The notes beneath the pieces are model-generated. The model saw only the letters and a list, made by a program, of their open reading frames with translations, was not told where the DNA came from and made no database searches. Positions 25,472 through 34,821 of a DNA stretch of 64,000 bases are shown piece by piece. The stretch is from Parabacteroides sp. PM6-13 (GTDB lineage Bacteria > Bacteroidota > Bacteroidia > Bacteroidales > Tannerellaceae): assembly GCF_029892605.1 (NCBI RefSeq), contig NZ_JARXWF010000003.1, positions 1-64,000 on the forward strand, given 5' to 3'. How positions within the stretch are numbered: the stretch's first letter is position 1; each line of letters opens with the position of its first letter. The position numbers and the translations under genes were made by a program.

Positions 25472-27064
25472 ATGATTAATTACGAAAGTATGATAGCAAT
25501 CGGCTATGATTATGGAACCACCACCTCCTGGATGGCGACTCTAAAAGAGAATGGAGAATCTAAGCTCGCCTCTATGTGCTCGGATCTTTTCTTGTGCAAT
25601 AACGGGAATAACTTGCTCTTTGATGAGCACGCCCTGCGTAGTAGAGGCACCCAAGGCGCATATATTAAATCACCCAAACGTTTTATTGCAAGAGCCGATT
25701 GGACAGGCTTCGAGGGAAAATACGGTCTTTGTTTACGCGATGCGATCGGGAAATTCACAGCCAACCTCATCGATCGGATAGGCGATTGTCGTCCGGCGGA
25801 GGATCGTCCGGCACATATCACCATCACGATTCCCAACAGCTACGATGGCGAGCGTATGCGTTATATGCGACACTGTTTTGAGCGGTTGTTTGCTGAGCGT
25901 TATGATAAGTTTATCCTTCATCTTCTGCCGGAGCCTATCGCGGCAGCCCTTCATTATGCGATGCACACGCCTATTCCGGGAGGGGTGGAAGAGCGTCGTT
26001 ACTTGGTGATTTGCGATATCGGTGGTGGCACGACCGATCTGGCAACTATCTTCCTTCACCGCAAGAAGGTGGCAGACAACCGCTATGATGTCTGTTTTCG
26101 GGTGGTGGCAACCACGTCAGACAGTGTCTTGGGGGGTGACGATATCGATGAGATGCTTTTTAATTTCGTATTGAGAGATATTCACAATGACCCGACGGAA
26201 GGTCTTTCGCGTTTAGCCGATCAAGTAGATGCTCGCAAGCGAATCACCGACTCCAAGATACAGCTGTCCGGCACGGAGGCGTCCGATGTGGAGTTGACAT
26301 TGCATGATAACAGCCGAAAAGTATATCGTTTGACACGTAAGATGATCAAGGATGAGCTACAGCTGACGGCACTTGAAACGCACTCTCATACGTTTCATGA
26401 ACGCCTCAACGGATTGATGCATCAGCTCAAAAACGAAACGGAAATGCAATACAAAGAGGCGGGCTTCGGTACCTTCGATTGGTCAAATGTTATCTTATTG
26501 CCCGTGGGCGGAAGTATGCGTATGCCCCTGCTTCGTGAGGAATTTCAACGGGTATTCTCTAAAGCTACGATGCATGATATGGCCACTGAAGCGCGTGAGA
26601 CCTATGACAGTGTGGTCTATGGAGCGATGTACTATTCGATGATTATGAACCATATGCCATCCAACATTCGAGAGGTGAAGATTGAGGGACGCTCTCGCCA
26701 TCCTCTCTCCGTGGCCTACTTGGATAATCGCCTGCATTCCCTCGTCCATGCCAATATGCCGGACGGCATGTATCAGACAGATGCCCTTCGTCCGCTACGC
26801 ATTGAGGCGGACGGAACGTTCGAACTCACCACCTTACGTCTCTTTTTACGCGATGGCGACTCGGTAAATGCAAACGATCAAGCCGATTATGTCTTTGAGA
26901 TCAATCAGGTGTTTCAATCCAACGGACGTGCGGCCGGTGATATCCCTATCACCTTGCGTGTGGAGATGAAAAATGGCGAATTAGCGAGTGCAATGATTTT
27001 CATTCCTGCCGTTGATGCGGAAGGGAATGATTTTGAAAAGAATGTTTATCCATATAACAAATAA
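25472..27064 (+). CDS. Hsp70-like ATPase (DnaK-type nucleotide-binding domain), first gene of the island operon
   Basis: A 530-residue cytosolic protein; an alternative ATG at 25490 begins MIAIGYDYGTTTSW and would fit the fold just as well. All three nucleotide motifs of the Hsp70/actin superfamily are present: phosphate-1 IGYDYGTTTSW (about 10-20), phosphate-2 CDIGGGTTDLA (about 181-191, Asp182) and adenosine VGGSMRMPLL (345-354). The C-terminal 120 residues are beta-rich and may stand in for a substrate-binding domain; no DnaK-like lid or EEVD tail exists, and no DnaJ or GrpE gene is nearby. It is the most DnaK-like of three such ATPases in this operon. An IS21 element ends 51 bp upstream, so the native promoter may be lost. 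Confidence 0.85.
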   Translation: MINYESMIAIGYDYGTTTSWMATLKENGESKLASMCSDLFLCNNGNNLLFDEHALRSRGTQGAYIKSPKRFIARADWTGFEGKYGLCLRDAIGKFTANLIDRIGDCRPAEDRPAHITITIPNSYDGERMRYMRHCFERLFAERYDKFILHLLPEPIAAALHYAMHTPIPGGVEERRYLVICDIGGGTTDLATIFLHRKKVADNRYDVCFRVVATTSDSVLGGDDIDEMLFNFVLRDIHNDPTEGLSRLADQVDARKRITDSKIQLSGTEASDVELTLHDNSRKVYRLTRKMIKDELQLTALETHSHTFHERLNGLMHQLKNETEMQYKEAGFGTFDWSNVILLPVGGSMRMPLLREEFQRVFSKATMHDMATEARETYDSVVYGAMYYSMIMNHMPSNIREVKIEGRSRHPLSVAYLDNRLHSLVHANMPDGMYQTDALRPLRIEADGTFELTTLRLFLRDGDSVNANDQADYVFEINQVFQSNGRAAGDIPITLRVEMKNGELASAMIFIPAVDAEGNDFEKNVYPYNK

Positions 27065-27071
27065 GTGGAAT

Positions 27072-28424
27072 ATGAACCGAAGAAGTCTATTGATTAGTTT
27101 CATCGCTCTGCTCTTGTTCTCATCGATCGGCACCCGCGCCGCTTCGACCGCCGAGGAAGAGGAGGTGCTGAAGCATCATCTGATACTGGCCATCAACTGG
27201 TCGCCAAGACCGAATCCGACGGATGGCTGGGAATCATCGCATGAAACGAAAGAGGCGGTGAAACGACTTTCCAAATATATAGTAAAGGACGGCAAAGGGG
27301 ATGATCGTGAAGTGTTAACAACGGGTGATTATTATTCATGTGTCGCTTTCCGAGCCGAAGTCTTACATAATACCCTCGATCACTTTGTGCAACCTATTGT
27401 TTACCAGGATCAACCGGTTGTTTTTTGGAATGGTCGAGATCATAAAGACTTCTCCAAGCGCGTGAGCAATGACTGGAGAAACTGGTTGCGTAGTTCGCCT
27501 TTTCAAAGTCCAGACAATGCAAGCTTCTCGTTGCTTACTGTCGCTAAACCCTATTGTTTACACTATTTTTCCGGGGTGCCGGAGAAAAAAGAGATAAACC
27601 GTACCTTTATGATTGTTGTCACTGACCGCACATTCAACGGGGATATGTATAATGAGATACTCAATTTACAGCAGTTTAACATACATAACCATTTGACCGG
27701 CATAAAGGACGATGATGTTTATCCGATCTGTTATGCAGTCAATCAATCCTATTTTATACGGCATATTAAAACAGAAGCTATCCGGCACAATGGCAACGCA
27801 TGGAGTAATCCGCAAGGCTATGTCGACCTGTATGAATTTGTCCCTTTGCAGAAGAACTTCCAGCTGGCTACCGTCCTTGATCTGCCGGCACATTTGAAGG
27901 CGAGGCGGGTGCGTGGCAATAAGTATGCTTGTGACTTATCTTTGAGTAATCGCCGCCATCCGTCGTATATGCCTGTTCGCTTGGAAGCATCGCTCGACAG
28001 CACGTTGCTGAAACGATGGAATGAGAACGAATTGCCGGAGACCACGACGTATACCTTCGAGGTCGAGAGTAGCAATCGCCCGAAGACGCTCCACCTCAAA
28101 GGGTGGGTGCGACTGATCGACGATGTGTACAACACCACGCTGCTTTCTCCCTCTCCGCGAGCGACGGAGGAAGCCGGTCGCGACGGCTTGCATGTTGCCT
28201 TTGAGATAGCATATGAGCCGAAAGCAAAGGTGTTTTTTCTTCCTATGCCCGATATTATGTGGTTCTCGTTCTTCCCCGACGATCAAGCGACGGCGGCCTT
28301 GGTGTGGGAGCTGATCATCGGCTTTCTCTTATTGGTAGCGACGGTCATATTGGTGATCTATCTCTTCAATAAGAATCAATATTTTACCCCGTCGGTAGAC
28401 GAAATAAAATTCAAATTATCATAA
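27072..28424 (+). CDS. Exported protein with C-terminal membrane anchor
   Basis: A 450-residue protein from the ATG at 27072, chosen because it starts the signal peptide (MNRRSLLISFIALLLFSSIG). About 390 residues of periplasmic domain follow, then one membrane segment (about 415-437, ALVWELIIGFLLLVATVILV) and a short cytosolic tail. The ectodomain begins LKHHLILAINWSPRPN and later has FMIVVTDRTFNGDMYNEI, which recalls the core strands of a von Willebrand A fold, but the metal-site residues are not clear. I do not recognise a named family. It starts 8 bp after the first Hsp70-like gene, so a complex with it across the membrane is plausible. Confidence 0.7.
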   Translation: MNRRSLLISFIALLLFSSIGTRAASTAEEEEVLKHHLILAINWSPRPNPTDGWESSHETKEAVKRLSKYIVKDGKGDDREVLTTGDYYSCVAFRAEVLHNTLDHFVQPIVYQDQPVVFWNGRDHKDFSKRVSNDWRNWLRSSPFQSPDNASFSLLTVAKPYCLHYFSGVPEKKEINRTFMIVVTDRTFNGDMYNEILNLQQFNIHNHLTGIKDDDVYPICYAVNQSYFIRHIKTEAIRHNGNAWSNPQGYVDLYEFVPLQKNFQLATVLDLPAHLKARRVRGNKYACDLSLSNRRHPSYMPVRLEASLDSTLLKRWNENELPETTTYTFEVESSNRPKTLHLKGWVRLIDDVYNTTLLSPSPRATEEAGRDGLHVAFEIAYEPKAKVFFLPMPDIMWFSFFPDDQATAALVWELIIGFLLLVATVILVIYLFNKNQYFTPSVDEIKFKLS

Positions 28425-28441
28425 CCCCTTTCAATCTATAT

Positions 28442-31400
28442 ATGATGAACGTTACAATCAAAGACTCACAAGTCTACCCTATATCGTTAGATAGATCTCA
28501 ACCCGATCAACTCATTCGTATACCTACCGGTTTATACGTGCAGGAAAAAAACTATTTAGGTATGAAATGCAAGCCTCGGGGTAGTTATACCTTATCTGTC
28601 GAGAATCTTGATGCGGGCGATCTTATCCTACGAGAAGGAGGCGATAAAGAGCTGATAAAGCTGCTGTGTGGCGACCGGGAGGGCTCTTCGCTGGATCTCA
28701 CCCTCTCGGACTATACCACCCACTTCCATATATCACTCGATGCCTCGGCGGTAGTTGGGTATAAGAAGCAGCTCGATCAGATATCGGAAGAGAAGGCATA
28801 TACAGATGTAAGCTTTCAACTTCAGCTTAGCCACGAGGGGGTAAAAGGAAAGCTCTCGGATACCATCACGATCCGAGTGAAAATTGAAGATCCGAAGCTG
28901 AAGCTGGCTTTTCGCTTCGAGCTTGACCGGGAGCCGATCACCTATGATGCCGAAGTGACCGACAAGCAGTCCGTCGGGTCGTTGGTGATAAACCATACGA
29001 TGCAGCTTGCTTGTGCACCGGAGATGGCTGTCTCCTTTACCCTGCGTGTAGAGAGTGAGGGAAGCCCCTATGAGCAGTTTATCATGCTCGACTTTGAGGC
29101 ACTTAAAGAGTCTAATCCCATCAAAGCCGGTGGGGAAGTGGTGATAGATGGGGTATCAACCTCGGTTTTAAGGCGCAGCACTGAAATCAGAGCCAATCGT
29201 CCGACTTTATTCAAGCTGGGACGTATCAAAAGTAATGATCCGACAAATGAGATAAGCATCCCTTTGCTGCTTGATATGACCAAGATCGTCAATCCCGGAG
29301 AGGACGAACAAGCATTCAAACTCACGCTGGAAGCAGATTGCTTTGGTAAACTCTTTGGAGAAGATATCCTTCAAAACGAGGTGCTCACCCAAACGGTGAC
29401 CGTTCACAAAAACCGACAGTTGAATGAGTTGAAGGTCATGTGCTGCAATGGAGCAATGGATCACGAGAATGAGCTCGTTGACGGAGTGTACGATTGGGGA
29501 CGCAAATTGCTCAGTCCTAATATGACCAATAAATGTGTTATCCGACTACGGAATGCAGCTGCGGCTACCGATACCGCTCACCCGAACGCCAGTGTGATCA
29601 TTCGCCATCTCCGGCAGACGCGATTGGATTGCGATACAAAGCGTGTTGTACTTAAAGGCAATAAGAAACCTGAAGCCTATTTCCGCTTGACAGATGCCAA
29701 TCTGGTAGCGATCGATACGCTTGAGGAGAATACGTATCATCTCTATCCGATGCAAACCAATCGCGGAGCAGAGCTTGAACTACATCTGGCCATCGAGTCA
29801 AACGCGGTGAGAGAAATTCGCCGGGATGCGAATGGCAGCTTTTCCTCGCCTATGTCCATCTCTTTTGCCTTCGATTATATCATCAGCCTTTCGGGCGAAC
29901 TCCCTGCCGATGAAAGCGCATGGGAGCACTATGACGGGTCTATCCGGTGGGTGATGGAGCAGGTTCCCAACCCCGAATGGCTGAGTGTCGACTTCGGGAC
30001 ATCGGCGATTGTTGCCTCGTATGCTAAGAATTTTTCCGTTGATAAGGATCCGTTGCTCGATCTCAAGCAGAACAAAGATGTACTCCTCCGCCGAACACAT
30101 AAGGGACATCTCAGGCAGAAGGATGAAACGCTCGAGCCTAACCCTTTTATTCCTTCGGTTATTTCGCTGAACTCTGTCGACAATGAAGGTGACTTTGACA
30201 AGAGACGTAGTGATGCGGAGTTTAAGGAGTATCCCATTTGGTTATCACCCTCTACCGGTATGATGGATATCATGCTTCCTTGTCTGAAAACGCTGATTGG
30301 CTATAAAACACTCCCCAATATCCTTTCGGAAGGGGAACGCATACGCTTCAAATATAAGGTGGATGGGAATGAAGTGCTACTCTTCGATGAAGAGGGGGAA
30401 GCCGTCGAATGTGGTTTGGCCTATGTCAATACCATCTTGGAAGAGGTCTATAAGCAACTCTTTCAGCATTATATCTGTCTTGAGCACGAAGAGAACCCCA
30501 TCGATGCAAAGAGGCTGCATAAGGTGGTGCTTTCGGTACCCAATACGTTCACGCCCAAACATCATGCCTTGCTGAAAAACATCGCAAAGAAGAACTTCCC
30601 GAATTTACGACCTGAATACCTGCAAGTAGTGAGTGAGTCGGATGCGGTAGCCTGTTACTATTTAGCCAAAAGAAACGAATTTTTCGAGAATGCCCGTTTT
30701 TTGGACGAGGAACGTAAGAGTAAGCTGAGTGAGAACGAGCGAGTATTGGTGTTCGATATGGGAGCCGGGACGCTCGACCTTACCTATTTCATCAAGAAAG
30801 TAACACCTGACGGACGGACCTTTATTGATATGCAGGGCAAAATAGGACTGAACAAGGCGGGGAACTACCTCGACTACCTGCTTGGCGAGATCTTATGCGA
30901 TCTGTTAGAAACGAAGGTGAAAGATGTCAAGCCGAAAGATGTGCAACGATTTAGACAATGGCTGGAAACAGACAAGGCACAGCGCGAGAAGAACGTGACG
31001 GACAAGAAGGAGTGTGAGTCGTTGAAGAATTTCCTGAAAGATAAGATAAAGCCGTTTTTGAATAATCGAGAAATGGAGATTCCTGCGCATGACACGTTTG
31101 AGTTTGTATCGGCTGAAGGGTCACTTTGCATGAAGGATATTTGTCAGCACCCCAAATACAAAGCATACATCAAGGAATGCACCGAAGAGGTGTTGGACAA
31201 TCTACAAGCACTTCTCCGGACAGAGGATACAGGGAGCATGATGGGCTACAGGAATGCTTCTCTTCCTATCGATGTGTTGGTGTTCTCCGGTCGTAGCACA
31301 GCTTTGTTGGATATCCGACAGGCTGTCGCAAGACATATCAACCGGAATGCCGATAGCGACGAGGTGCTTTGTGCCGATCTGACTACCACTTCACTCATTC

Positions 31401-31960
31401 GATTGAAAGATGTGTTGACCGGCAATCATCAGAACGATGATCCAAATAACGGAATATCACTGAAAACAGTCGTTACTTTCGGCTCGCTGATCTATGCCGA
31501 CTGGATCAATCGCCCGACTCTTTTCCATTTTACCGGAAAGAAAGTGTTTGCCGATTATGGTCTGTTGATACGGCATGTCAATAAAGGCTGGGAATGGTAT
31601 CCGCTGATTACAAGCCAAACACCGGAATTGCCCTCTTCCGCCAATCGATATGCTGCTCAAGTGATGTTTAGCAACAGCTTAATTTATTCGATGGAACAGG
31701 CGCAAGAGATTATTTTTGCTCAAAGCTATAGCCGAGATCCGGCAAGCGACTGGAGAGACGGTCGCAAAGATATGATCACGGAAATGGCCTATTTCAATGT
31801 GCCGGATGGTGCGCATGGCAATCAGCCTATCAGCATGACGATTGATGCCAATAATACCATCACCTGTTTCATCGACGGTTTTGGACAGATCAGTTTGGAA
31901 CCTCATGATGATTTCCAAAACGAATCACTCCGCAAAAGTCTTTGGCCGGTGGTGTTCTAA
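28442..31960 (+). CDS. Large protein with beta-sandwich repeats and Hsp70/actin-like ATPase domain
   Basis: A 1172-residue protein without a signal peptide. Residues 1 to about 500 are beta-rich, apparently several tandem Ig-like domains (for example LKLAFRFELDREPITYDAEV, then VVIDGVSTSVLRRSTEI). From about 510 an actin/Hsp70 fold begins: phosphate-1 LSVDFGTSAIVASY (Asp517), phosphate-2 VFDMGAGTLDLTYF (Asp772) and adenosine VLVFSGRSTALLDI (Gly950). The spacing of 255 residues between the phosphate motifs is larger than in DnaK (about 180), so extra subdomains are inserted. Salmonella SrfB-type proteins also combine a long chain with this fold; I mention that as a possible relative only. It starts 17 bp after the previous gene. 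Confidence 0.75.
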   Translation: MMNVTIKDSQVYPISLDRSQPDQLIRIPTGLYVQEKNYLGMKCKPRGSYTLSVENLDAGDLILREGGDKELIKLLCGDREGSSLDLTLSDYTTHFHISLDASAVVGYKKQLDQISEEKAYTDVSFQLQLSHEGVKGKLSDTITIRVKIEDPKLKLAFRFELDREPITYDAEVTDKQSVGSLVINHTMQLACAPEMAVSFTLRVESEGSPYEQFIMLDFEALKESNPIKAGGEVVIDGVSTSVLRRSTEIRANRPTLFKLGRIKSNDPTNEISIPLLLDMTKIVNPGEDEQAFKLTLEADCFGKLFGEDILQNEVLTQTVTVHKNRQLNELKVMCCNGAMDHENELVDGVYDWGRKLLSPNMTNKCVIRLRNAAAATDTAHPNASVIIRHLRQTRLDCDTKRVVLKGNKKPEAYFRLTDANLVAIDTLEENTYHLYPMQTNRGAELELHLAIESNAVREIRRDANGSFSSPMSISFAFDYIISLSGELPADESAWEHYDGSIRWVMEQVPNPEWLSVDFGTSAIVASYAKNFSVDKDPLLDLKQNKDVLLRRTHKGHLRQKDETLEPNPFIPSVISLNSVDNEGDFDKRRSDAEFKEYPIWLSPSTGMMDIMLPCLKTLIGYKTLPNILSEGERIRFKYKVDGNEVLLFDEEGEAVECGLAYVNTILEEVYKQLFQHYICLEHEENPIDAKRLHKVVLSVPNTFTPKHHALLKNIAKKNFPNLRPEYLQVVSESDAVACYYLAKRNEFFENARFLDEERKSKLSENERVLVFDMGAGTLDLTYFIKKVTPDGRTFIDMQGKIGLNKAGNYLDYLLGEILCDLLETKVKDVKPKDVQRFRQWLETDKAQREKNVTDKKECESLKNFLKDKIKPFLNNREMEIPAHDTFEFVSAEGSLCMKDICQHPKYKAYIKECTEEVLDNLQALLRTEDTGSMMGYRNASLPIDVLVFSGRSTALLDIRQAVARHINRNADSDEVLCADLTTTSLIRLKDVLTGNHQNDDPNNGISLKTVVTFGSLIYADWINRPTLFHFTGKKVFADYGLLIRHVNKGWEWYPLITSQTPELPSSANRYAAQVMFSNSLIYSMEQAQEIIFAQSYSRDPASDWRDGRKDMITEMAYFNVPDGAHGNQPISMTIDANNTITCFIDGFGQISLEPHDDFQNESLRKSLWPVVF

Positions 31961-32005
31961 TAGGATGAAAAACAAAATCTAACAGCAACGAAAAGATACA
32001 TAAGG

Positions 32006-34768
32006 ATGAAAAGAAATAACACATACACTGTGATGCAGTACTCGAAATGGATATGCCTCCTCCTTGCATTCACCTGCATGGGGATGGATGTTTTGGCACA
32101 AGAGACAACAAATGAGCCGCAACCTGAAGAATATTTTGACTTGATAGGCGAAAGAGACGGAAATGGCAATCTTCGCTTTGTGATGGGTAAGGATGAAGTC
32201 GGGTTCCTGAGAGATCCCAATGACTATGCGGGATACAATGAATTAAGATACTACATCTTTACCAATAAAAGACTGATTAGAGTTTCTGATAGTGATTCGG
32301 AAGGTTTGTCAGGCATTAGGACTGTAGTGCCTTTCGACTCGTTGGTGATTAACGACGTTTATAAAAAAGGAGGCTCGAAGTCCTTAGAGATTAGCAATGA
32401 ACGCCCTCGAGGATATAAAAAGATCAACTCGGAAACGTTTGTTCTCAAAGATGGGAATAACAATAAGACAATCACTTTTTTTGTCGTAAATACCGGAGAT
32501 TGGGATTGGAAAGAGTCGGAGGTGCGCATTGCAAAAAATGGAAGCAACTATGGAATACAAAAGTTGACAGAAGAAGAGTCTATGGCGTGTGATAGCATTT
32601 TTATGTCGGGAGACTCTATCGCGTTGGAAGTTAAGCGAAAATTAAGGGGCTTGATTCAGCATGTTACGCTTGCCGGGAAGACCTTGGAAGGCAAGTATAG
32701 GCTACAAAATGATAACACTTTGCGAGAAAAGGACGATATTGCACCTACTGCCGCGACCTTCATGGTAGACAAGGCTATCCTTCCCGCCGTAACAGATACG
32801 ACAGAAGTACCTCTTAAAATAACGTTTGGCTTTGTCAAGGATGGAAGCTATCAGCAAGTAGTAAAAACAGTAAACATCAAAGTGGCTCCTAAGAAGGAGG
32901 ACAGTAAAATAGTGGCATGGTTAGGTACGATATATGGGAAAATCATCGGAGGTTTTTTCCTAATCCTTATCCTAATTATTATCCTCGCCGCTGTAGCTCT
33001 TGGGATAAAAAAAGGGTTTCATCTTCTTAAAAAAAGAATGAGAGCTTCACAATCAGTCATAACGGCTCCTCAAGAAGATGTCGGTCCTATTATTCCTCCT
33101 CTGGAAAAAGTAGAAGAACCGAAAGGTAATGTTCCTCTACAAGTATTTGATAATCTATCAGACAACGAGGGCGCCAATTTGTTGAAGGAGTATCTTTTAT
33201 ATGTTTATCCCTCTTCAGTATGGAAAGATAACGAAAGTGAATTAAAAAATAAAATCTACAAGTCTTGGGTGCGTCAATGTTGTAAAGAGCTGAATAAAAT
33301 ACCTTTGGTGCAAATTGACAAGTCGCAATATACAGCCGACAACCTGTCTAAAACGATTGAAGAAGGCTTTATCGGGCAAGAGGCTAAATCTATTTTGGAT
33401 GCGTTTCGGGATAATGCCTGTCAAGGGGAAAAGGATTACAAAAAGATTCTGGAAAGATATCAAAAAGCATTAATAACCGAAGGGCAAAATAAAGCCGCTA
33501 TGAGCGGCAATGATGCTTCCTCGTCTGACAGCATTATCAAGGAAAGAGAAGAAACAATAAGATCGCTTGAGCAACAAGCAAAAAAACTTGAGGAAGCGCT
33601 TAGGGCCGAACAGGATAAAAATGAGAAAAGCATCCTTGCATGGCAGGATGCAGAGAGCAAGATTCGCAAGCTACTCATGAACCTTCGATCGATGCTGAAA
33701 GAGCAACGTTTTGACGTAGAAGACAAAGAGCCTCAAACCGTTTTTGAGGCTATCCAGCTGATAGAAACTGCCGTGAAGGGAGGCGTGAATGATCCGGACA
33801 AACAGGTAGAAATTGATGATCTGAAGCAGTCTTTAGCGGATGTAACTGCTCTGGCGGAAAAAGAAAAGGAACAAGCTAAAAACGACCTCGATGCGCAGAA
33901 TAAACTCTTTGAAGAGGAGAAAGCACGACTCGAGGAAGAGCATACAAAGGTGATAGAAGCCCGGAAAGAGGAGCTTCAATCGAAACATGAAAAAGAGCTT
34001 CAGGACAAAGAAAACGAATATCAAGAGAAGATCGAGAAACTCCAGAATGATCATATGGGAGTATTGGGAGATAAAGATGGGAAAATAGATAAGTTGGGTG
34101 TAGAGATTGGCGATCTTAAAATGAAGATGGAAGAGCTCGGCAAGGAAGCTCATTCCGACTGTGCCTTTTATATTCAGACGTTGATGGATCAGATGAACGC
34201 TGCACAAAAGCTTATGGATATACTCTACCAAACGACTTGCAATACCAGTGGAGAGAAAAGTCAGTATGCCAATGTGATAAGAAAAGTGAAAGAGAGCTTT
34301 GAGAAGTTCGGCGAACAAGTAAATCAAAGAAATACGCCTGATCAATGGGGAGCCCTGAGCACTAAACTTCCACAGGTGCGTGAAGAATTGCAAGACTTCA
34401 TAGCCGCCGGACTGCGGAATACCGGATGGGTGAATATGGTGAATTACCTCCATCTATATGCCGGTGCGAGCCAAGAACTCAATGATTCGTTTAATGCCAA
34501 TGGCCTGTCGACAACCGCTCTTGCTCAACTCTGTGCGGATACGCAGAGGATGATCGGGTTGTTCGGTGTCAAAGTGGTGGTGCCCCATCTACTTGTCGAT
34601 AAATTTGATGTTCAATCGTTTGACTTTGACAATGGCGACAAATGGATTCAGTCGTTTGCGGCGGATTTGCGCCCCAAAGATTACGAATCGAGGGTGTTCG
34701 ATATGAGCTGCATCGGCTATCAGATAGAAGGTAATTCATACAATAAACCCAAGGTGTTCTATCTGTAA
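32006..34768 (+). CDS. Membrane protein: periplasmic domain, one TM, long cytosolic coiled coil
   Basis: A 920-residue protein. A signal peptide (about 1-31, ending DVLAQ) leads into a periplasmic domain of about 280 residues. One membrane segment at about 313-335 (GGFFLILILIIILAAVALGI) is followed by a cytosolic part. Residues about 510-720 form a strongly predicted coiled coil rich in Glu/Lys/Gln heptads (EETIRSLEQQAKKLEEALRA and on). The C-terminal 200 residues are globular and end in YQIEGNSYNKPKVFYL. This layout is suited to pass a signal from the periplasm to cytosolic partners such as the ATPases encoded on either side. No family name is recognised; similarity to SMC-like proteins is only the coiled coil. 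Confidence 0.75.
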   Translation: MKRNNTYTVMQYSKWICLLLAFTCMGMDVLAQETTNEPQPEEYFDLIGERDGNGNLRFVMGKDEVGFLRDPNDYAGYNELRYYIFTNKRLIRVSDSDSEGLSGIRTVVPFDSLVINDVYKKGGSKSLEISNERPRGYKKINSETFVLKDGNNNKTITFFVVNTGDWDWKESEVRIAKNGSNYGIQKLTEEESMACDSIFMSGDSIALEVKRKLRGLIQHVTLAGKTLEGKYRLQNDNTLREKDDIAPTAATFMVDKAILPAVTDTTEVPLKITFGFVKDGSYQQVVKTVNIKVAPKKEDSKIVAWLGTIYGKIIGGFFLILILIIILAAVALGIKKGFHLLKKRMRASQSVITAPQEDVGPIIPPLEKVEEPKGNVPLQVFDNLSDNEGANLLKEYLLYVYPSSVWKDNESELKNKIYKSWVRQCCKELNKIPLVQIDKSQYTADNLSKTIEEGFIGQEAKSILDAFRDNACQGEKDYKKILERYQKALITEGQNKAAMSGNDASSSDSIIKEREETIRSLEQQAKKLEEALRAEQDKNEKSILAWQDAESKIRKLLMNLRSMLKEQRFDVEDKEPQTVFEAIQLIETAVKGGVNDPDKQVEIDDLKQSLADVTALAEKEKEQAKNDLDAQNKLFEEEKARLEEEHTKVIEARKEELQSKHEKELQDKENEYQEKIEKLQNDHMGVLGDKDGKIDKLGVEIGDLKMKMEELGKEAHSDCAFYIQTLMDQMNAAQKLMDILYQTTCNTSGEKSQYANVIRKVKESFEKFGEQVNQRNTPDQWGALSTKLPQVREELQDFIAAGLRNTGWVNMVNYLHLYAGASQELNDSFNANGLSTTALAQLCADTQRMIGLFGVKVVVPHLLVDKFDVQSFDFDNGDKWIQSFAADLRPKDYESRVFDMSCIGYQIEGNSYNKPKVFYL

Positions 34769-34821
34769 TTGTATTATTCTTTTTTTCTATATATACACAC
34801 ACAATAAACGGAGGATAAGTT

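Noticed and set aside
33833-34453. 206-codon antisense frame
   Set aside because: Antisense shadow of the coiled-coil gene; its composition (Leu/Phe/His-rich) follows from the Glu/Lys repeats on the other strand.
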